From Alphaproteobacteria bacterium (GTDB taxonomy: Bacteria; Pseudomonadota; Alphaproteobacteria; Caulobacterales; Hyphomonadaceae): a DNA stretch of 49,709 nucleotides. Of the stretch, positions 8,464 through 17,006 are shown piece by piece; positions within the stretch are counted from its first letter, which is position 1, and each line of letters starts with the position of its first letter. The stretch is from contig WGLW01000039.1 in the NCBI GenBank assembly GCA_016125405.1, positions 1 through 49,709 of the forward strand. Reading direction: 5' to 3'. Made by a program: the position numbers and the translations under genes. The notes beneath the pieces were generated by a model that was given only the letters and a program-made list of their open reading frames with translations, was not told the origin of the DNA and did no database searches.

Positions 8464-9344
8464 CACAGGCGTTTGCGGACAGGCTTGTCGGCGCGACACG
8501 CCTGCTTGGGCCGCTCTGTGTCGGGATCGATCCGCACGCCAGCTTGCTGCCGCCATTGTTTGGTCCGCCGGGACCCGAGGCGGCGGCGCGCTGGGGCATG
8601 GCGCTGGTGGCGCGCGCAGCCGGCAAGGCTGCCGTGGTGAAGCCCCAGGCCGGCCTGTTCGAGCGCTGGGGCGCCAGCGGCCTGATGGCGCTGCAGGAGG
8701 TTTGCACCGCGGCGAAGGAGGCCGGGCTTCTCGTCATTCTTGACGCAAAGCGCGGCGACATTGGATCCACCGCTGAAGGCTATGCCGAGGGCTATCTCGG
8801 AGCTGACTCCAGCTGCCCGTGCGATGCGATCACCGTGAATCCCTACATGGGCGTCGATACAATCGAGCCATTCGTGAAGATCGCCGAACGTGACGGGAAG
8901 GGCGTCGTTGTGCTCGCCCGTACGTCCAATCCTGGCGCGGCGGACTTCCAGCAGAAACTGATCGACGGCGAGCCGCTCTTCCTTCACGTTGCCCGCGCAC
9001 TGGCGCCGATGATCGAGCGTCTGCGCGGACCGGAAACGGGATGGTCCGGACTGATGCTGGTGGCCGGGGCCACCGGTCCGGCAGAGGCCGCGCGGCTGCG
9101 GGCCGCCGCCAGGAACGCCCTGTTTCTTGTGCCCGGCTATGGCGCCCAGGGCGCTGGCGCACGCGATGCGATGGCCGGATTCGTCAAGGGCGATCATGGT
9201 CTGGAAGGCGGCGTTGTCAGCGCGTCGCGCTCCGCCGCATCGCCACCCGGAGCGAAGGAGGCGGCGTCGGCGAAAGACTGGGACGCATTGATCGACAAGG
9301 CGATCGACGCCGCCCAGGCCGAACTCAGGGCGGCCGCCTCGTAA
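8460..9344 (+). CDS. pyrF: Orotidine 5'-phosphate decarboxylase (type 2)
   Basis: 294 aa, the length of the longer type-2 subfamily. It decarboxylates OMP to UMP, the last step of de novo pyrimidine synthesis. The catalytic motif DAKRGDIGSTAEGYAEGYLG contains Lys97 and Asp100; LCVGIDPH at 19-26 binds substrate. Further landmarks are AITVNPYMG and the late phosphate-binding VPGYGAQG. Translationally coupled to the upstream protease and followed by a clear hairpin. Confidence 0.95.
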   Translation: MTQAFADRLVGATRLLGPLCVGIDPHASLLPPLFGPPGPEAAARWGMALVARAAGKAAVVKPQAGLFERWGASGLMALQEVCTAAKEAGLLVILDAKRGDIGSTAEGYAEGYLGADSSCPCDAITVNPYMGVDTIEPFVKIAERDGKGVVVLARTSNPGAADFQQKLIDGEPLFLHVARALAPMIERLRGPETGWSGLMLVAGATGPAEAARLRAAARNALFLVPGYGAQGAGARDAMAGFVKGDHGLEGGVVSASRSAASPPGAKEAASAKDWDALIDKAIDAAQAELRAAAS

Positions 9345-9349
9345 ATAAG

Positions 9350-9373
9350 AAGGGCGCCCGTGAGGGCGCCCTT
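9350..9373. terminator. Rho-independent-type hairpin after pyrF
   Basis: A perfect 10-base inverted repeat AAGGGCGCCC/GGGCGCCCTT with a GTGA loop begins 6 bases after the pyrF stop. The T-run is short (TT then AAA), and symmetry suggests use from both strands, since the UrcA gene converges at 9418. Confidence 0.7.
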
Positions 9374-9417
9374 AAAGGCATCTGGGGTCGTTTCTCGTCA
9401 GGTTATTCTGGTCGCGC

Positions 9418-9756
9418 CTATTTCAGCGCGGCGAAGTCTTGATCGGCATTCGCACCGCCTGTGCGTTCGGCGTGAACCGCTGCAAGCTTGACGTTGTGCG
9501 TGGCGGCGACGGCGTCCGCCATCAGACGGGACGTGCAATCGGTCTCCATCCGTTGTTTGTCCTGAAGGCTGCCGGCTTCGAGCAGATCCATCCTGCAGGC
9601 GCGCCGTGCAATCGACTCGAATGCAGCGTAGTTGGCTTCCGGCGTGGCGTTCACATCATAGGCGAACCTTGCTTTGAAGGTTGTCTGGCCCGCCGCAGCT
9701 CCAGCGCACGTTGCGATCACTGCTGCAGTGCAGAGAAGTTTGACTGGACGCATCAT
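9418..9756 (-). CDS. UrcA-family small secreted protein
   Basis: 112 aa from ATG 9756 with GGGGAG 7 bases upstream (ATG 9753 also possible). Signal peptide about residues 1-22 ending AAAGQ. The mature protein has the UrcA pattern: an RFAYDVNATPEANYAAFESI start, two cysteines (RRACRM and TDC) likely in a disulfide, then a DAVAATHNVKLAAVH end. UrcA proteins are common in Caulobacterales and sphingomonads; their function is not established. Divergent from the CadC-type regulator, which might control it. Confidence 0.72.
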   Translation of the reverse strand: MMRPVKLLCTAAVIATCAGAAAGQTTFKARFAYDVNATPEANYAAFESIARRACRMDLLEAGSLQDKQRMETDCTSRLMADAVAATHNVKLAAVHAERTGGANADQDFAALK

Positions 9757-9967
9757 GGAACGTCTCCCCTGTGCGGTTGTGAGCCGTCGCGGGGACCGCT
9801 CCACCGATCCCAATTCCTTGACCGAAATGTTTCGTGACGTCCCGAGGGCGGGGCGAAAGGCGTCTGATTTTTTTCTGATGGACTGCCAAAGTTATTGACG
9901 CTGCTTGCTATTTATTATGGAGGACGCTGGCTCGTTCCGGTACGTTGCCGGCGAGGGGAAACGGACC

Positions 9968-11596
9968 ATGAATCCTGCGCGAAGCGGTCGCGCGCAGTCG
10001 CGTGCCTACACAATTGGCTCGTTCCTGATCGAGCCCGATCGCAACTGCGTGGCCGGCGCCGGAACAGAATGTGCGCTTGAACCCCGGATCATGGACGTAT
10101 TGTGTGCGCTGGCCGACTATCCGGGGCACGTTATCTCCCGCGATGCTCTGATCGAACGCGTTTGGGGTGTCGACATTGGCGCCGATGAGAGTCTGACCCG
10201 CGCCATTTCAATTCTTCGAAAGACCTTTCGCGACGCCGGCGAAGCGGGAGAAATCATCGAAACCATTCCCAAGCGCGGCTACCGGTTGGTCGCTTCGGTC
10301 AGCCGGAAGGGCGGCGACGCGCAGGAGAGCGGCAAGCATCCGCAAGCCAACGAACAGATCGCGGTTTCCGGCTATTCAATCGCCCTCTTGGCGATCGAGC
10401 CTGTGTCGTCGCCGACTTACGCCTTTCTGGCGGACGGAATCACGCGCGACCTGACCTCGCTTCTGTCGCGGATTCCACGTTTGCGTGTGGCGGCCTACAA
10501 CTCAGCGACCGCGCAAGGCGTCAGCCTTTTGCCGCTTGCCGAGATCGGACGAGCGCTTGATGTCCGTTATGTCGTGTCGGGATCGCTCACGGCGCGCGGC
10601 GAGCAGCTTCAGTTGCGGCTCGCCCTGATGGACGCGCTGACCAATGCGCAAATCTGGTCGAAGCGGATCGACCAGCCAATCGAACGGTTTTACGCAACCG
10701 AGACCGAGCTGCTGCTCGATATTTCGACCTCCATCTTCAGCGAGCTTCAAGTGTCCGAGGCGGCCGACGTCCGGAAGCGCCAGGCTCACGACCTCAGCTG
10801 CCACGAGCTCATCCAGTCCGCCGAGACCCTCCGGTCTCTCTACAGCAGGACTTCAGCGGCGGAGATTGTCGTCCTTCTGACACGCGCGCTTGAACTCGAG
10901 CCGGAGAACGCCGCCGCGCATGCGGCGCTCGCCACGCAGTACGCCCAGAACGTCGCGAGCAACTGGACAAATACGCCTGAAGAAACTCTGGCCGAGGCCG
11001 AATCTCATGTCCTTCGCGCCCTCAAGCTGGCGCCGCGCGACCCCGAAGTGCTGATGGCCGCGGGGATCGTTGCGACGTTCAGCGGCGATGCGGAACTGGC
11101 CGTGCGCCGGCTCAGGCAAAGCCAGGAACGGAACCCCAACAATCCTCACGTCCTGGCCACGCTGGGATGGCAGACCTGCTGGCTCACGGGCGATTGCGAA
11201 GGTGTGGAAATGATCAAGACGGCCGAGGCCAGGGCGCCGCACCACCCGCGGCACGCGCTCTGGGCGCTATATCGCGGATTGAGCCTGACGCGGCTGGGCC
11301 GCCTCGATGAGGCCGTGGATGCCCACCGCACATCCATTGATCGCAATCCAAACTACTTTCTGACCCACGCACATCTCGCGTGCACGCTCGTAATGGCCGG
11401 CCGCGATGATGAAGCGGCTGACACGCTCAGGAGCATGTTGTTGCTGTCGCCGGATTACACGCTCGAGGACTATGACCGGCTAATGAGGCGGCATCGCCTG
11501 ATGTTTGCGCCGCCCTTCACTTTGGAGGACTCCATCGAGGCGCTGCAAAGGATCTGGCCGTCTAGCCAAACCGCTCCCACGCCGCCTGTCGCGTGA
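9968..11596 (+). CDS. CadC-type winged-helix regulator with TolB-like and TPR regions
   Basis: 542 aa from ATG 9968 (GAGGGG 8 bases upstream); an in-frame ATG at 9905 is possible but lacks a better RBS. The N-terminus (about 10-110) is an OmpR/PhoB winged helix: LEPRIMDVLCALADYPG, DALIERVWG, ESLTRAISILRK and the wing ETIPKRGYRLV. Then comes a TolB/FlgO-like domain (SIALLAIEPVSSPTYAFLADGITRDL..., DVRYVVSGSLTARG) and a C-terminal TPR array with LxxL..A repeats (LELEPENAAAHAAL and so on). No TM helix or receiver domain is evident, so it would be a soluble one-component regulator. Its stop overlaps the opposing zinc-finger gene by 35 bases. Confidence 0.82.
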   Translation: MNPARSGRAQSRAYTIGSFLIEPDRNCVAGAGTECALEPRIMDVLCALADYPGHVISRDALIERVWGVDIGADESLTRAISILRKTFRDAGEAGEIIETIPKRGYRLVASVSRKGGDAQESGKHPQANEQIAVSGYSIALLAIEPVSSPTYAFLADGITRDLTSLLSRIPRLRVAAYNSATAQGVSLLPLAEIGRALDVRYVVSGSLTARGEQLQLRLALMDALTNAQIWSKRIDQPIERFYATETELLLDISTSIFSELQVSEAADVRKRQAHDLSCHELIQSAETLRSLYSRTSAAEIVVLLTRALELEPENAAAHAALATQYAQNVASNWTNTPEETLAEAESHVLRALKLAPRDPEVLMAAGIVATFSGDAELAVRRLRQSQERNPNNPHVLATLGWQTCWLTGDCEGVEMIKTAEARAPHHPRHALWALYRGLSLTRLGRLDEAVDAHRTSIDRNPNYFLTHAHLACTLVMAGRDDEAADTLRSMLLLSPDYTLEDYDRLMRRHRLMFAPPFTLEDSIEALQRIWPSSQTAPTPPVA

Positions 11597-11900
11597 TGCC
11601 GATCGCCTCGCCGATCCTCGCCCAGCTCACCTCGCGCCGCCGCAGCTCGTCTATCTGTTGCTGCAGGACGGCCCGCGCCGCTTCGTGCGCCGATTGCGAG
11701 CGTTCGAGGTTCGCCAGCAAGGCGTCCTCCTCAAGCTGATCCCAGCCGCCAAATCCGTCAGAGGGCAGTCCCGCGAGAACGGCGTTGCAGGTCTTCACGC
11801 AGACCCCGCAGATGTGAACGCCCGGCCCGCCGATGAGCGAGGGCGCTTCCGCCGCGCTCTTGCGGCAAAACGAACAGAACAGTTTCGAGGTGTCGGTCAT
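11562..11900 (-). CDS. ClpX-type C4 zinc-finger protein with C-terminal helix-turn-helix
   Basis: 112 aa from ATG 11900 with GGAG 6 bases upstream. Residues 7-38 form the ClpX zinc-binding pattern: LFCSFC, about 18 residues, then CGVCVKTC (Cys9, Cys12, Cys31, Cys34). A helical linker (about 60-92) leads to VSWARIGEAIGITRQAAWERFG, a helix-turn-helix of the kind that reads DNA. No ATPase domain is present. It could be a regulator that docks to a zinc-domain partner; this is inference. Tail-to-tail overlap of 35 bases with the regulator gene on the other strand. Confidence 0.75.
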   Translation of the reverse strand: MTDTSKLFCSFCRKSAAEAPSLIGGPGVHICGVCVKTCNAVLAGLPSDGFGGWDQLEEDALLANLERSQSAHEAARAVLQQQIDELRRREVSWARIGEAIGITRQAAWERFG

Positions 11901-12072
11901 GGCGCACTCCGGGGTCACAACGCGCGTCAGGATTTACCTGACAAGCCGTCTTCGTCAAGCAAGCCCTGACAACACTGGCGGCTCCAGCCTTTGCCAAATC
12001 CGGCGGTCCGTGCTGAAAAATCGGTATGCCCGGACGGTGTACCGGATAGAGGCTTTCAGGGGAGGGATCGGG

Positions 12073-14226
12073 ATGAGGCTTTCAACCGCGATAGTGGCGG
12101 GCGCCGCACTGCTTGCGCTGGCGTCATGCGGCAAGAAGCAGGAAGCGGCCGCACCACAAGCGCTAACAGCTGCAACCGTGGACGGCGCCGCCATCGTGAA
12201 TGCGGATCAGCATCCTGGCCTGTGGCTCTCCTACGGCCGAACCTATTCAGAGCAGCATTATTCGCCGCTGAAAAAGATAGATGCCTCCAATGTCGGGCAG
12301 CTCGGTCTTGCCTGGTATGCCGACCTCGACGCCAATCGCGGCATGGAATCCTCGCCGCTGGTGGTCGATGGCGTGATGTATGTCACGTCGGCCTGGTCGA
12401 TCGTCTACGCCCTCGATGCGAAGACCGGCGAACGCAAATGGACGTTCGACCCCAAGGTCGACAAGGCGCGCGGTCAGAAGGCGTGTTGCGATGTGGTCAA
12501 CCGCGGCGTCGCGATCTGGAAGGGCAAGGTCTATGTCGGCACAATCGACGGCCGCCTGATCGCTCTTGACGCCGCAACCGGCAAGCCGGTCTGGGAGAAG
12601 GTCACTGTCGACCAGTCCAAGCCGTATACGATCACCGGCGCGCCGCGCGTCATCAAGGGCAAGGTGTTGATCGGGCAGGGCGGCGCCGAGTACGGCGTGC
12701 GCGGTTACATGACTGCCTATGACGCCGAGACTGGCGATCAGATCTGGCGTTTCTACATGGCGCCCAATCCGGAAAAGAAACCGGACGGCGCGGTCTCCGA
12801 CAAGATATTCGCGGATAAGGCCAACGCCACGTGGGATGACAAGGGTGAGTGGACCGAGGCTGGCGGTGGCGGCACGCCGTGGGACGCCATCGTCTACGAT
12901 CCGGATCTCGACATCGTCTATATCGGCACCGGAAATGGCAGCCCGTGGAACCGGCGTCTGCGTTCACCCTCGGGCGGCGACAACCTGTTCCTCTCCTCCA
13001 TCGTCGCGCTGAAGCCCGACACTGGAGAGTATGTCTGGCATTACCAGACGACGCCGGGCGAAAGCTGGGACTACACCGCAACCCAGCCGATCATTCTTGC
13101 CGACATCAAATTCGGCGACACGGTTCGCAAGGTGCTGATGCAGGCGCCGAAGAACGGTTTTTTCTACGTGCTGGACCGCGCAACCGGCGAATTGATCTCG
13201 GCTGACGCCTTTCAGGACATCAACTGGGCGACCGGCGTCGACATGAAGACCGGACGGCCGATCGAGAATCCGGCGGCGCGCTATCAGGAACCCTTCCTTA
13301 CGATTCCGGGTCCGCTGGGCGCGCATAACTGGCATCCGATGGCCTACAGCCCGGATACGGGTCTCGTGTACATCCCGGCGCATACCATTCCCTCGCTTTA
13401 CGCCGACATGCAGAATTTCGAGTACCGGCCAGGCTTCTGGAACACCGGCACGGACTTCTCCGCCGGCGCGTTGCCCACCGAGCCGAAGGCGCGCGCTGCG
13501 GCGCTCGCTGGCCTTGAAGGTCAGCTGGTGGCCTGGGATCCCGTCGCCCGCAAACCGAAGTGGGTTCACAAATACCCGGCTGATCCATGGAATGGCGGCA
13601 TTCTCGCCACCGCCGGCGGTCTGGTTTTCGAGGGCGCGCTCGACACCCGTTTCCGCGCATTCGACGCCGCCACAGGCGACGTGAAGTGGGAGATCGACAC
13701 CCAGTATCCCGCGCTCTCGGGTCCGGTGAGCTACGAAATCGATGGCGTCCAGTACATTGCGACAACCGCAGGGTGGGGCACGTCGCTGCCGCTGTCGGGC
13801 GATTTCGCCCTGCCCAAGCTGGGTTCGCCGGACAATGGCCGAGTGCTGGTCTACAAGATCGGCGGCACGGCGACCCTGCCGCCCTACGACACCTTCCCGC
13901 CCGACCCCACGCCGCCCGCCGCGGATTTTGGCAGCCAGCAGATGGTCGAACACGGCAAGGACGTTTTCTTCCGCAACTGCATGGTCTGCCATGGCGAAAG
14001 CGCGAAGTCCGGCGGGATTACTCCGGATCTGCGCTGGACCATGATCGCGGCATCCAAGGACGACTGGAAGGACATCGTGGTCGACGGCAAGTACGCTCAT
14101 AGCGGCATGGCCGGCTTCAAGGGCGGCATCAGCCCGCCCGACGCCGAAGCCATCCGCGCCTACGTCATTGCCCGCGCTCACGAGGACGCCAGCCGAGCCG
14201 CCCAGCCGGACGCGCCGCCCAAATAG
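12073..14226 (+). CDS. PQQ-dependent quinohemoprotein alcohol dehydrogenase, lipoprotein-type
   Basis: 717 aa from ATG 12073, which begins a lipoprotein signal (LALASC, Cys19). The eight-bladed PQQ propeller shows GQLGLAWYADLDANRGMESSPLV, the vicinal disulfide KACCDVVNRG (Cys138-Cys139), TPWDAIVYDPDLD, and the catalytic segment GESWDYTATQP. A C-terminal cytochrome c domain carries heme site CMVCH (Cys636, Cys639, His640) and a likely Met ligand in HSGMAGF. It oxidises primary alcohols in the periplasm and passes electrons through its heme. Type II enzymes are usually soluble; a lipid anchor is less usual. A strong terminator follows. Confidence 0.93.
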   Translation: MRLSTAIVAGAALLALASCGKKQEAAAPQALTAATVDGAAIVNADQHPGLWLSYGRTYSEQHYSPLKKIDASNVGQLGLAWYADLDANRGMESSPLVVDGVMYVTSAWSIVYALDAKTGERKWTFDPKVDKARGQKACCDVVNRGVAIWKGKVYVGTIDGRLIALDAATGKPVWEKVTVDQSKPYTITGAPRVIKGKVLIGQGGAEYGVRGYMTAYDAETGDQIWRFYMAPNPEKKPDGAVSDKIFADKANATWDDKGEWTEAGGGGTPWDAIVYDPDLDIVYIGTGNGSPWNRRLRSPSGGDNLFLSSIVALKPDTGEYVWHYQTTPGESWDYTATQPIILADIKFGDTVRKVLMQAPKNGFFYVLDRATGELISADAFQDINWATGVDMKTGRPIENPAARYQEPFLTIPGPLGAHNWHPMAYSPDTGLVYIPAHTIPSLYADMQNFEYRPGFWNTGTDFSAGALPTEPKARAAALAGLEGQLVAWDPVARKPKWVHKYPADPWNGGILATAGGLVFEGALDTRFRAFDAATGDVKWEIDTQYPALSGPVSYEIDGVQYIATTAGWGTSLPLSGDFALPKLGSPDNGRVLVYKIGGTATLPPYDTFPPDPTPPAADFGSQQMVEHGKDVFFRNCMVCHGESAKSGGITPDLRWTMIAASKDDWKDIVVDGKYAHSGMAGFKGGISPPDAEAIRAYVIARAHEDASRAAQPDAPPK

Positions 14227-14274
14227 CCCGGCGACGTCTGCGAAGCATCTCAAAGGCGCTTGCGCGCTCATCCA

Positions 14275-14308
14275 GGGCTCCCGGTCTCGCAGGCCGGGAG
14301 CCCTTTTT
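14275..14308 (+). terminator. Intrinsic terminator of the alcohol dehydrogenase gene
   Basis: GGGCTCCCGG (14275-14284) pairs perfectly with CCGGGAGCCC (14294-14303) over a 9-base loop and is followed directly by TTTTT (14304-14308), 49 bases after the stop codon. Confidence 0.92.
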
Positions 14309-14328
14309 GTTTCGCGCAAGCGCAGCTC

Positions 14329-14350
14329 TTGACATATCTTTTGATATATC
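14329..14350 (+). promoter_or_regulatory. PadR promoter with inverted-repeat operator
   Basis: TTGACA (14329-14334) is a perfect -35 hexamer. It runs into ATATC-TTTT-GATAT (14334-14347), a perfect inverted repeat, and GATATATC (14343-14350), a palindrome. PadR regulators commonly repress themselves from AT-rich dyads at the promoter, so autoregulation is a reasonable inference; the -10 is not clear. Confidence 0.55.
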
Positions 14351-14389
14351 GAAATTGAGTATCGAATGTACGAAACGAAAGGAATTCAG

Positions 14390-15034
14390 ATGCACTCACA
14401 TCATTCGGGCGGTCGCTGGCGGCGGCGCGACATGCACGACATGCGGGAAGCGCTACGTGACTTCGCCGGCCATCTGGCGGCGGGTCGCATGGGCCATATG
14501 GGACGCCATGGCCGGCACAGACACGGCCATGATGAGGATGACGGGCAGGGCTTCGGCGGTTTTGGCGGACCGCGTGGCGGCCGGCCACTGGGCCATGGCG
14601 ATCTGCGCATCCTGTTGCTCGCGCTGATCGGGGAAAAGCCCCGCCACGGCTATGACCTGATCCGGGCCGTCGAGGACCGCTTCGGCGGCGCCTACGCCCC
14701 CAGCCCGGGCGCGGTCTATCCCACGCTGACCATGCTGGAAGAACAGGACATGATCCGCGCCGAGGCGACGGATGGGGCCAAGAAGGTGTTCGCGATCACG
14801 CCGGAGGGCGAGGCGTTCCTGAAAGACAACGCCGCCCAGGTAGACGGCATGTTCGCCCGCATAGACCTTGCGGCGGCAGCTTACGCCCGCCATTCGGCGC
14901 CAGAAGAGGTGCGTGAGGCCTGGAAGACCCTGCGTCAGGCCATGAACATGCGTCGCACGCCGTGGACGCAGGATGATATCGACCGCATCTGCGCCATTCT
15001 GGCCAAGGCTGCGAGGGATATCGTGGGCAAATAG
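14390..15034 (+). CDS. PadR-family regulator with His/Gly-rich N-terminal tail
   Basis: 214 aa from ATG 14390, which has AAAGGA 7 bases upstream; ATG 14366 would overlap the promoter dyad region. Residues about 1-62 are low complexity, rich in His, Arg and Gly (MHSHHSGGRWRRRDMHD, HGRHRHGHDEDD). The PadR winged helix follows: GHGDLRILLLALIGEKPRHG, YDLIRAVEDRFGGAYAPSPG, AVYPTLTMLEEQDMIRAE, and a C-terminal dimerisation helix region. The His-rich tail might bind metal. No structural gene follows on the same strand, so the target is probably itself or distant. Confidence 0.88.
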   Translation: MHSHHSGGRWRRRDMHDMREALRDFAGHLAAGRMGHMGRHGRHRHGHDEDDGQGFGGFGGPRGGRPLGHGDLRILLLALIGEKPRHGYDLIRAVEDRFGGAYAPSPGAVYPTLTMLEEQDMIRAEATDGAKKVFAITPEGEAFLKDNAAQVDGMFARIDLAAAAYARHSAPEEVREAWKTLRQAMNMRRTPWTQDDIDRICAILAKAARDIVGK

Positions 15035-15128
15035 GGCCAACGCGGCGCACCGGGCCGGCTCGTCCGGCTGCGCCAAGCCGTCACGCTACACGCCGTTCCG
15101 CCTCCATGTTTCATCCGGAGCGGCAAGT

Positions 15129-15159
15129 GTTACACGCGTTACATCCTTGTTACACAAGG
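15129..15159. repeat. Triple GTTACA repeat with CCTTGT/ACAAGG hairpin
   Basis: GTTACA occurs at 15129, 15138 and 15149. The last copy sits inside the inverted repeat CCTTGT-TAC-ACAAGG (15145-15159), followed by ATTTTG. It lies between two convergent genes (stops at 15034 and 15223), where an operator would not be expected; it may be a weak terminator or part of an orphan promoter. Confidence 0.4.
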
Positions 15160-15222
15160 ATTTTGTATGCAATCTCTCGATTTGGCGAGATATTCGCCTT
15201 GGCTTTCTCGGAAGCGGGGCGG

Positions 15223-15834
15223 CTATTTCGGGTTGCAGTAGATCAGGAAGGCCTGCGAGGCGGCGTTCAGGTTTTTGAGCGATCCGACGTACTTGGCCTT
15301 TGGCTTGGCCGCCGAGCCGCCGGCGACAAACGCCCACTGCGGTTCGCCCTTGTCCGTAATGAAGTCCACCTCATCGAGCTGGGCCATGGTGCGGAGCGTG
15401 ACGGGCTCGACCGAGAAGACGAAGTCGGCGTCGCCGGTCTTGGGATTGGCGGCGAACTTGCCCGCCAGTGTCTTGGATTCCGCGCCCAGCTTCATGCGGA
15501 AGGCGGCGGACTGGCCGACGCGGTCGGTCGGCTGCTTGCCTAGACGGGCCGTGAACGCCCCGTTGTCGAGACCACAGCTCATCGAGAAGGCGGACGGCGA
15601 ATCGATGGAGTCGCCCGCGTTGACCAGGGCGAGAATCGGCTGCTGGGGCAGCAGGCGCTCCTCTGAATCCCAGGCGGACGTCGCCGAAATGTCCAGCACC
15701 GTCGCAACGTTGGGGGTCAGGGCCACCGCACCGCTGGAAGGTCTGGGCGCCGCCGGCGCAGTTGACGTTGCACAGCCTGCGGCAAGGCCGCCTGCTGCAA
15801 GCGCGACGAAGAGGCAGGAAATACGATGAGTCAT
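15223..15834 (-). CDS. Lipoprotein of unknown function
   Basis: 203 aa. Lipoprotein signal with lipobox LAAGC (Cys21). The mature region starts with an Ala/Pro/Ser linker, then an all-beta-looking domain with two cysteines (SMSCGLDN and the C-terminal LIYCNPK) that could pair. I recognise no family. It is followed 24 bases downstream-of-start by nothing on its strand and lies 40 bases after the start side of the quinone oxidoreductase stop, so the two may share a transcript. Confidence 0.55.
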   Translation of the reverse strand: MTHRISCLFVALAAGGLAAGCATSTAPAAPRPSSGAVALTPNVATVLDISATSAWDSEERLLPQQPILALVNAGDSIDSPSAFSMSCGLDNGAFTARLGKQPTDRVGQSAAFRMKLGAESKTLAGKFAANPKTGDADFVFSVEPVTLRTMAQLDEVDFITDKGEPQWAFVAGGSAAKPKAKYVGSLKNLNAASQAFLIYCNPK

Positions 15835-15874
15835 GACGTGTCCTTCGAATGCGTCCGGTGGGCGGTCGGTCCTG

Positions 15875-16867
15875 TCAGAGGGTAATCACCACCTTGCCTT
15901 TGGCGCGCCGCTCCGAGAGTTCGAGGATGGCCTCGGCGGCGCGCTCAAGCGGATAGGTGTTGGAGACATGTGGCCGGATTTTGCCCTGACTGTAGAGGTC
16001 GAACAGCGCCGCCACATTGTCGGCATGCGCCTTGGGATTACGCGCGACCCAGGCTCCCCAGAAAACGCCCACGATCTGGCATGATTTCAGGAGCGTAAGG
16101 TTGAGCGGCAGTTTCGGGATGCCGGCCGGAAAGCCGACCACGAGGAACCGTCCTTCCCAGTTGAGCGCGCGGACAGCCGGCTCAGCGTAGTCGCCGCCAA
16201 CCCCATCATAGACCACGTCGACGCCGCCGCCGGAGATTTCCTTGATCTGGTCCGAAAAGGCCTTCTGCTGTTCGCGCGACAGCGGGTTGGACTCGTAGAC
16301 AAAGCCCTTGTGCGCGCCTTTGGAAATGGCGAAGTCAACCTTTTCCTGGCTGGAGGCGGCGGCGATCACCTCAGCGCCCATGGCGCGGCCGAGTTCGACG
16401 GCCGCCAGACCCACGCCTCCCGCGGCGCCCAGGACCAGCAGCTTTTCACCGGGTTTGAGCTGCCCGCGTTGCACCAGCGCGTATTGCGATGTGCCGTACG
16501 TCATGAGGAAAGCGGCGGCTTCATCATACGGCATGCCTTCCGGGATCCGGATCATCCGGTTGGCGGCGACAGCAACTTCCTCCGCCATCCCGCCCGAGCC
16601 AACCGAGCCGAAAACCTTGTCGCCCGGTTTCAGCGCGCTCACGCCGTCGCCTACGGACTTCACGACGCCAGAAATCTCTCCGCCGGGGGAAAACGGCCGC
16701 GGCGGCTTGTACTGGTACATGTCCTGGATGATCAGGAAATCCGGGAAGTTCACGCCGACAGCCTTGACGCTCACCACCACTTCCCCGGCCTTGGGCTGGG
16801 GAGATGGCACGTCCTCCAGCACCAGCGTATCCGGCAAGCCGGGCGCCTTGGAGAGGATGGCTTTCAT
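15875..16867 (-). CDS. NADPH:quinone oxidoreductase (zeta-crystallin type, MDR family)
   Basis: 330 aa, full length. Medium-chain dehydrogenase/reductase without zinc ligands: N-terminal GroES-like part with VGVNFPDFLIIQDMYQ and the PFSPGGEISGVV segment, then the nucleotide-binding LVLGAAGGVGLAAVELGRA, and GGGVDVVYDGVGG. Members reduce quinones or alpha,beta-unsaturated carbonyls; the exact substrate cannot be told. The C-terminus ERRAKGKVVITL is typical of the group. Confidence 0.85.
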   Translation of the reverse strand: MKAILSKAPGLPDTLVLEDVPSPQPKAGEVVVSVKAVGVNFPDFLIIQDMYQYKPPRPFSPGGEISGVVKSVGDGVSALKPGDKVFGSVGSGGMAEEVAVAANRMIRIPEGMPYDEAAAFLMTYGTSQYALVQRGQLKPGEKLLVLGAAGGVGLAAVELGRAMGAEVIAAASSQEKVDFAISKGAHKGFVYESNPLSREQQKAFSDQIKEISGGGVDVVYDGVGGDYAEPAVRALNWEGRFLVVGFPAGIPKLPLNLTLLKSCQIVGVFWGAWVARNPKAHADNVAALFDLYSQGKIRPHVSNTYPLERAAEAILELSERRAKGKVVITL

Positions 16868-17006
16868 GTGCGAACTCCGTAGGGAAAAGCGTGAGGGTCT
16901 GGATTAGCCGCAACCTCCAAGCCTGTCATCCCGGGGAAGGGCAGGGACAGCGGGCGCGGCCCTGACCGTTTTGCGCCGTGATGGCGCTGGATTAGAACGA
17001 ATTTCG

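Noticed and set aside
12964-14319. 451-codon minus-strand frame
   Set aside because: Antisense shadow of the PQQ alcohol dehydrogenase; low-complexity translation without any family motif.
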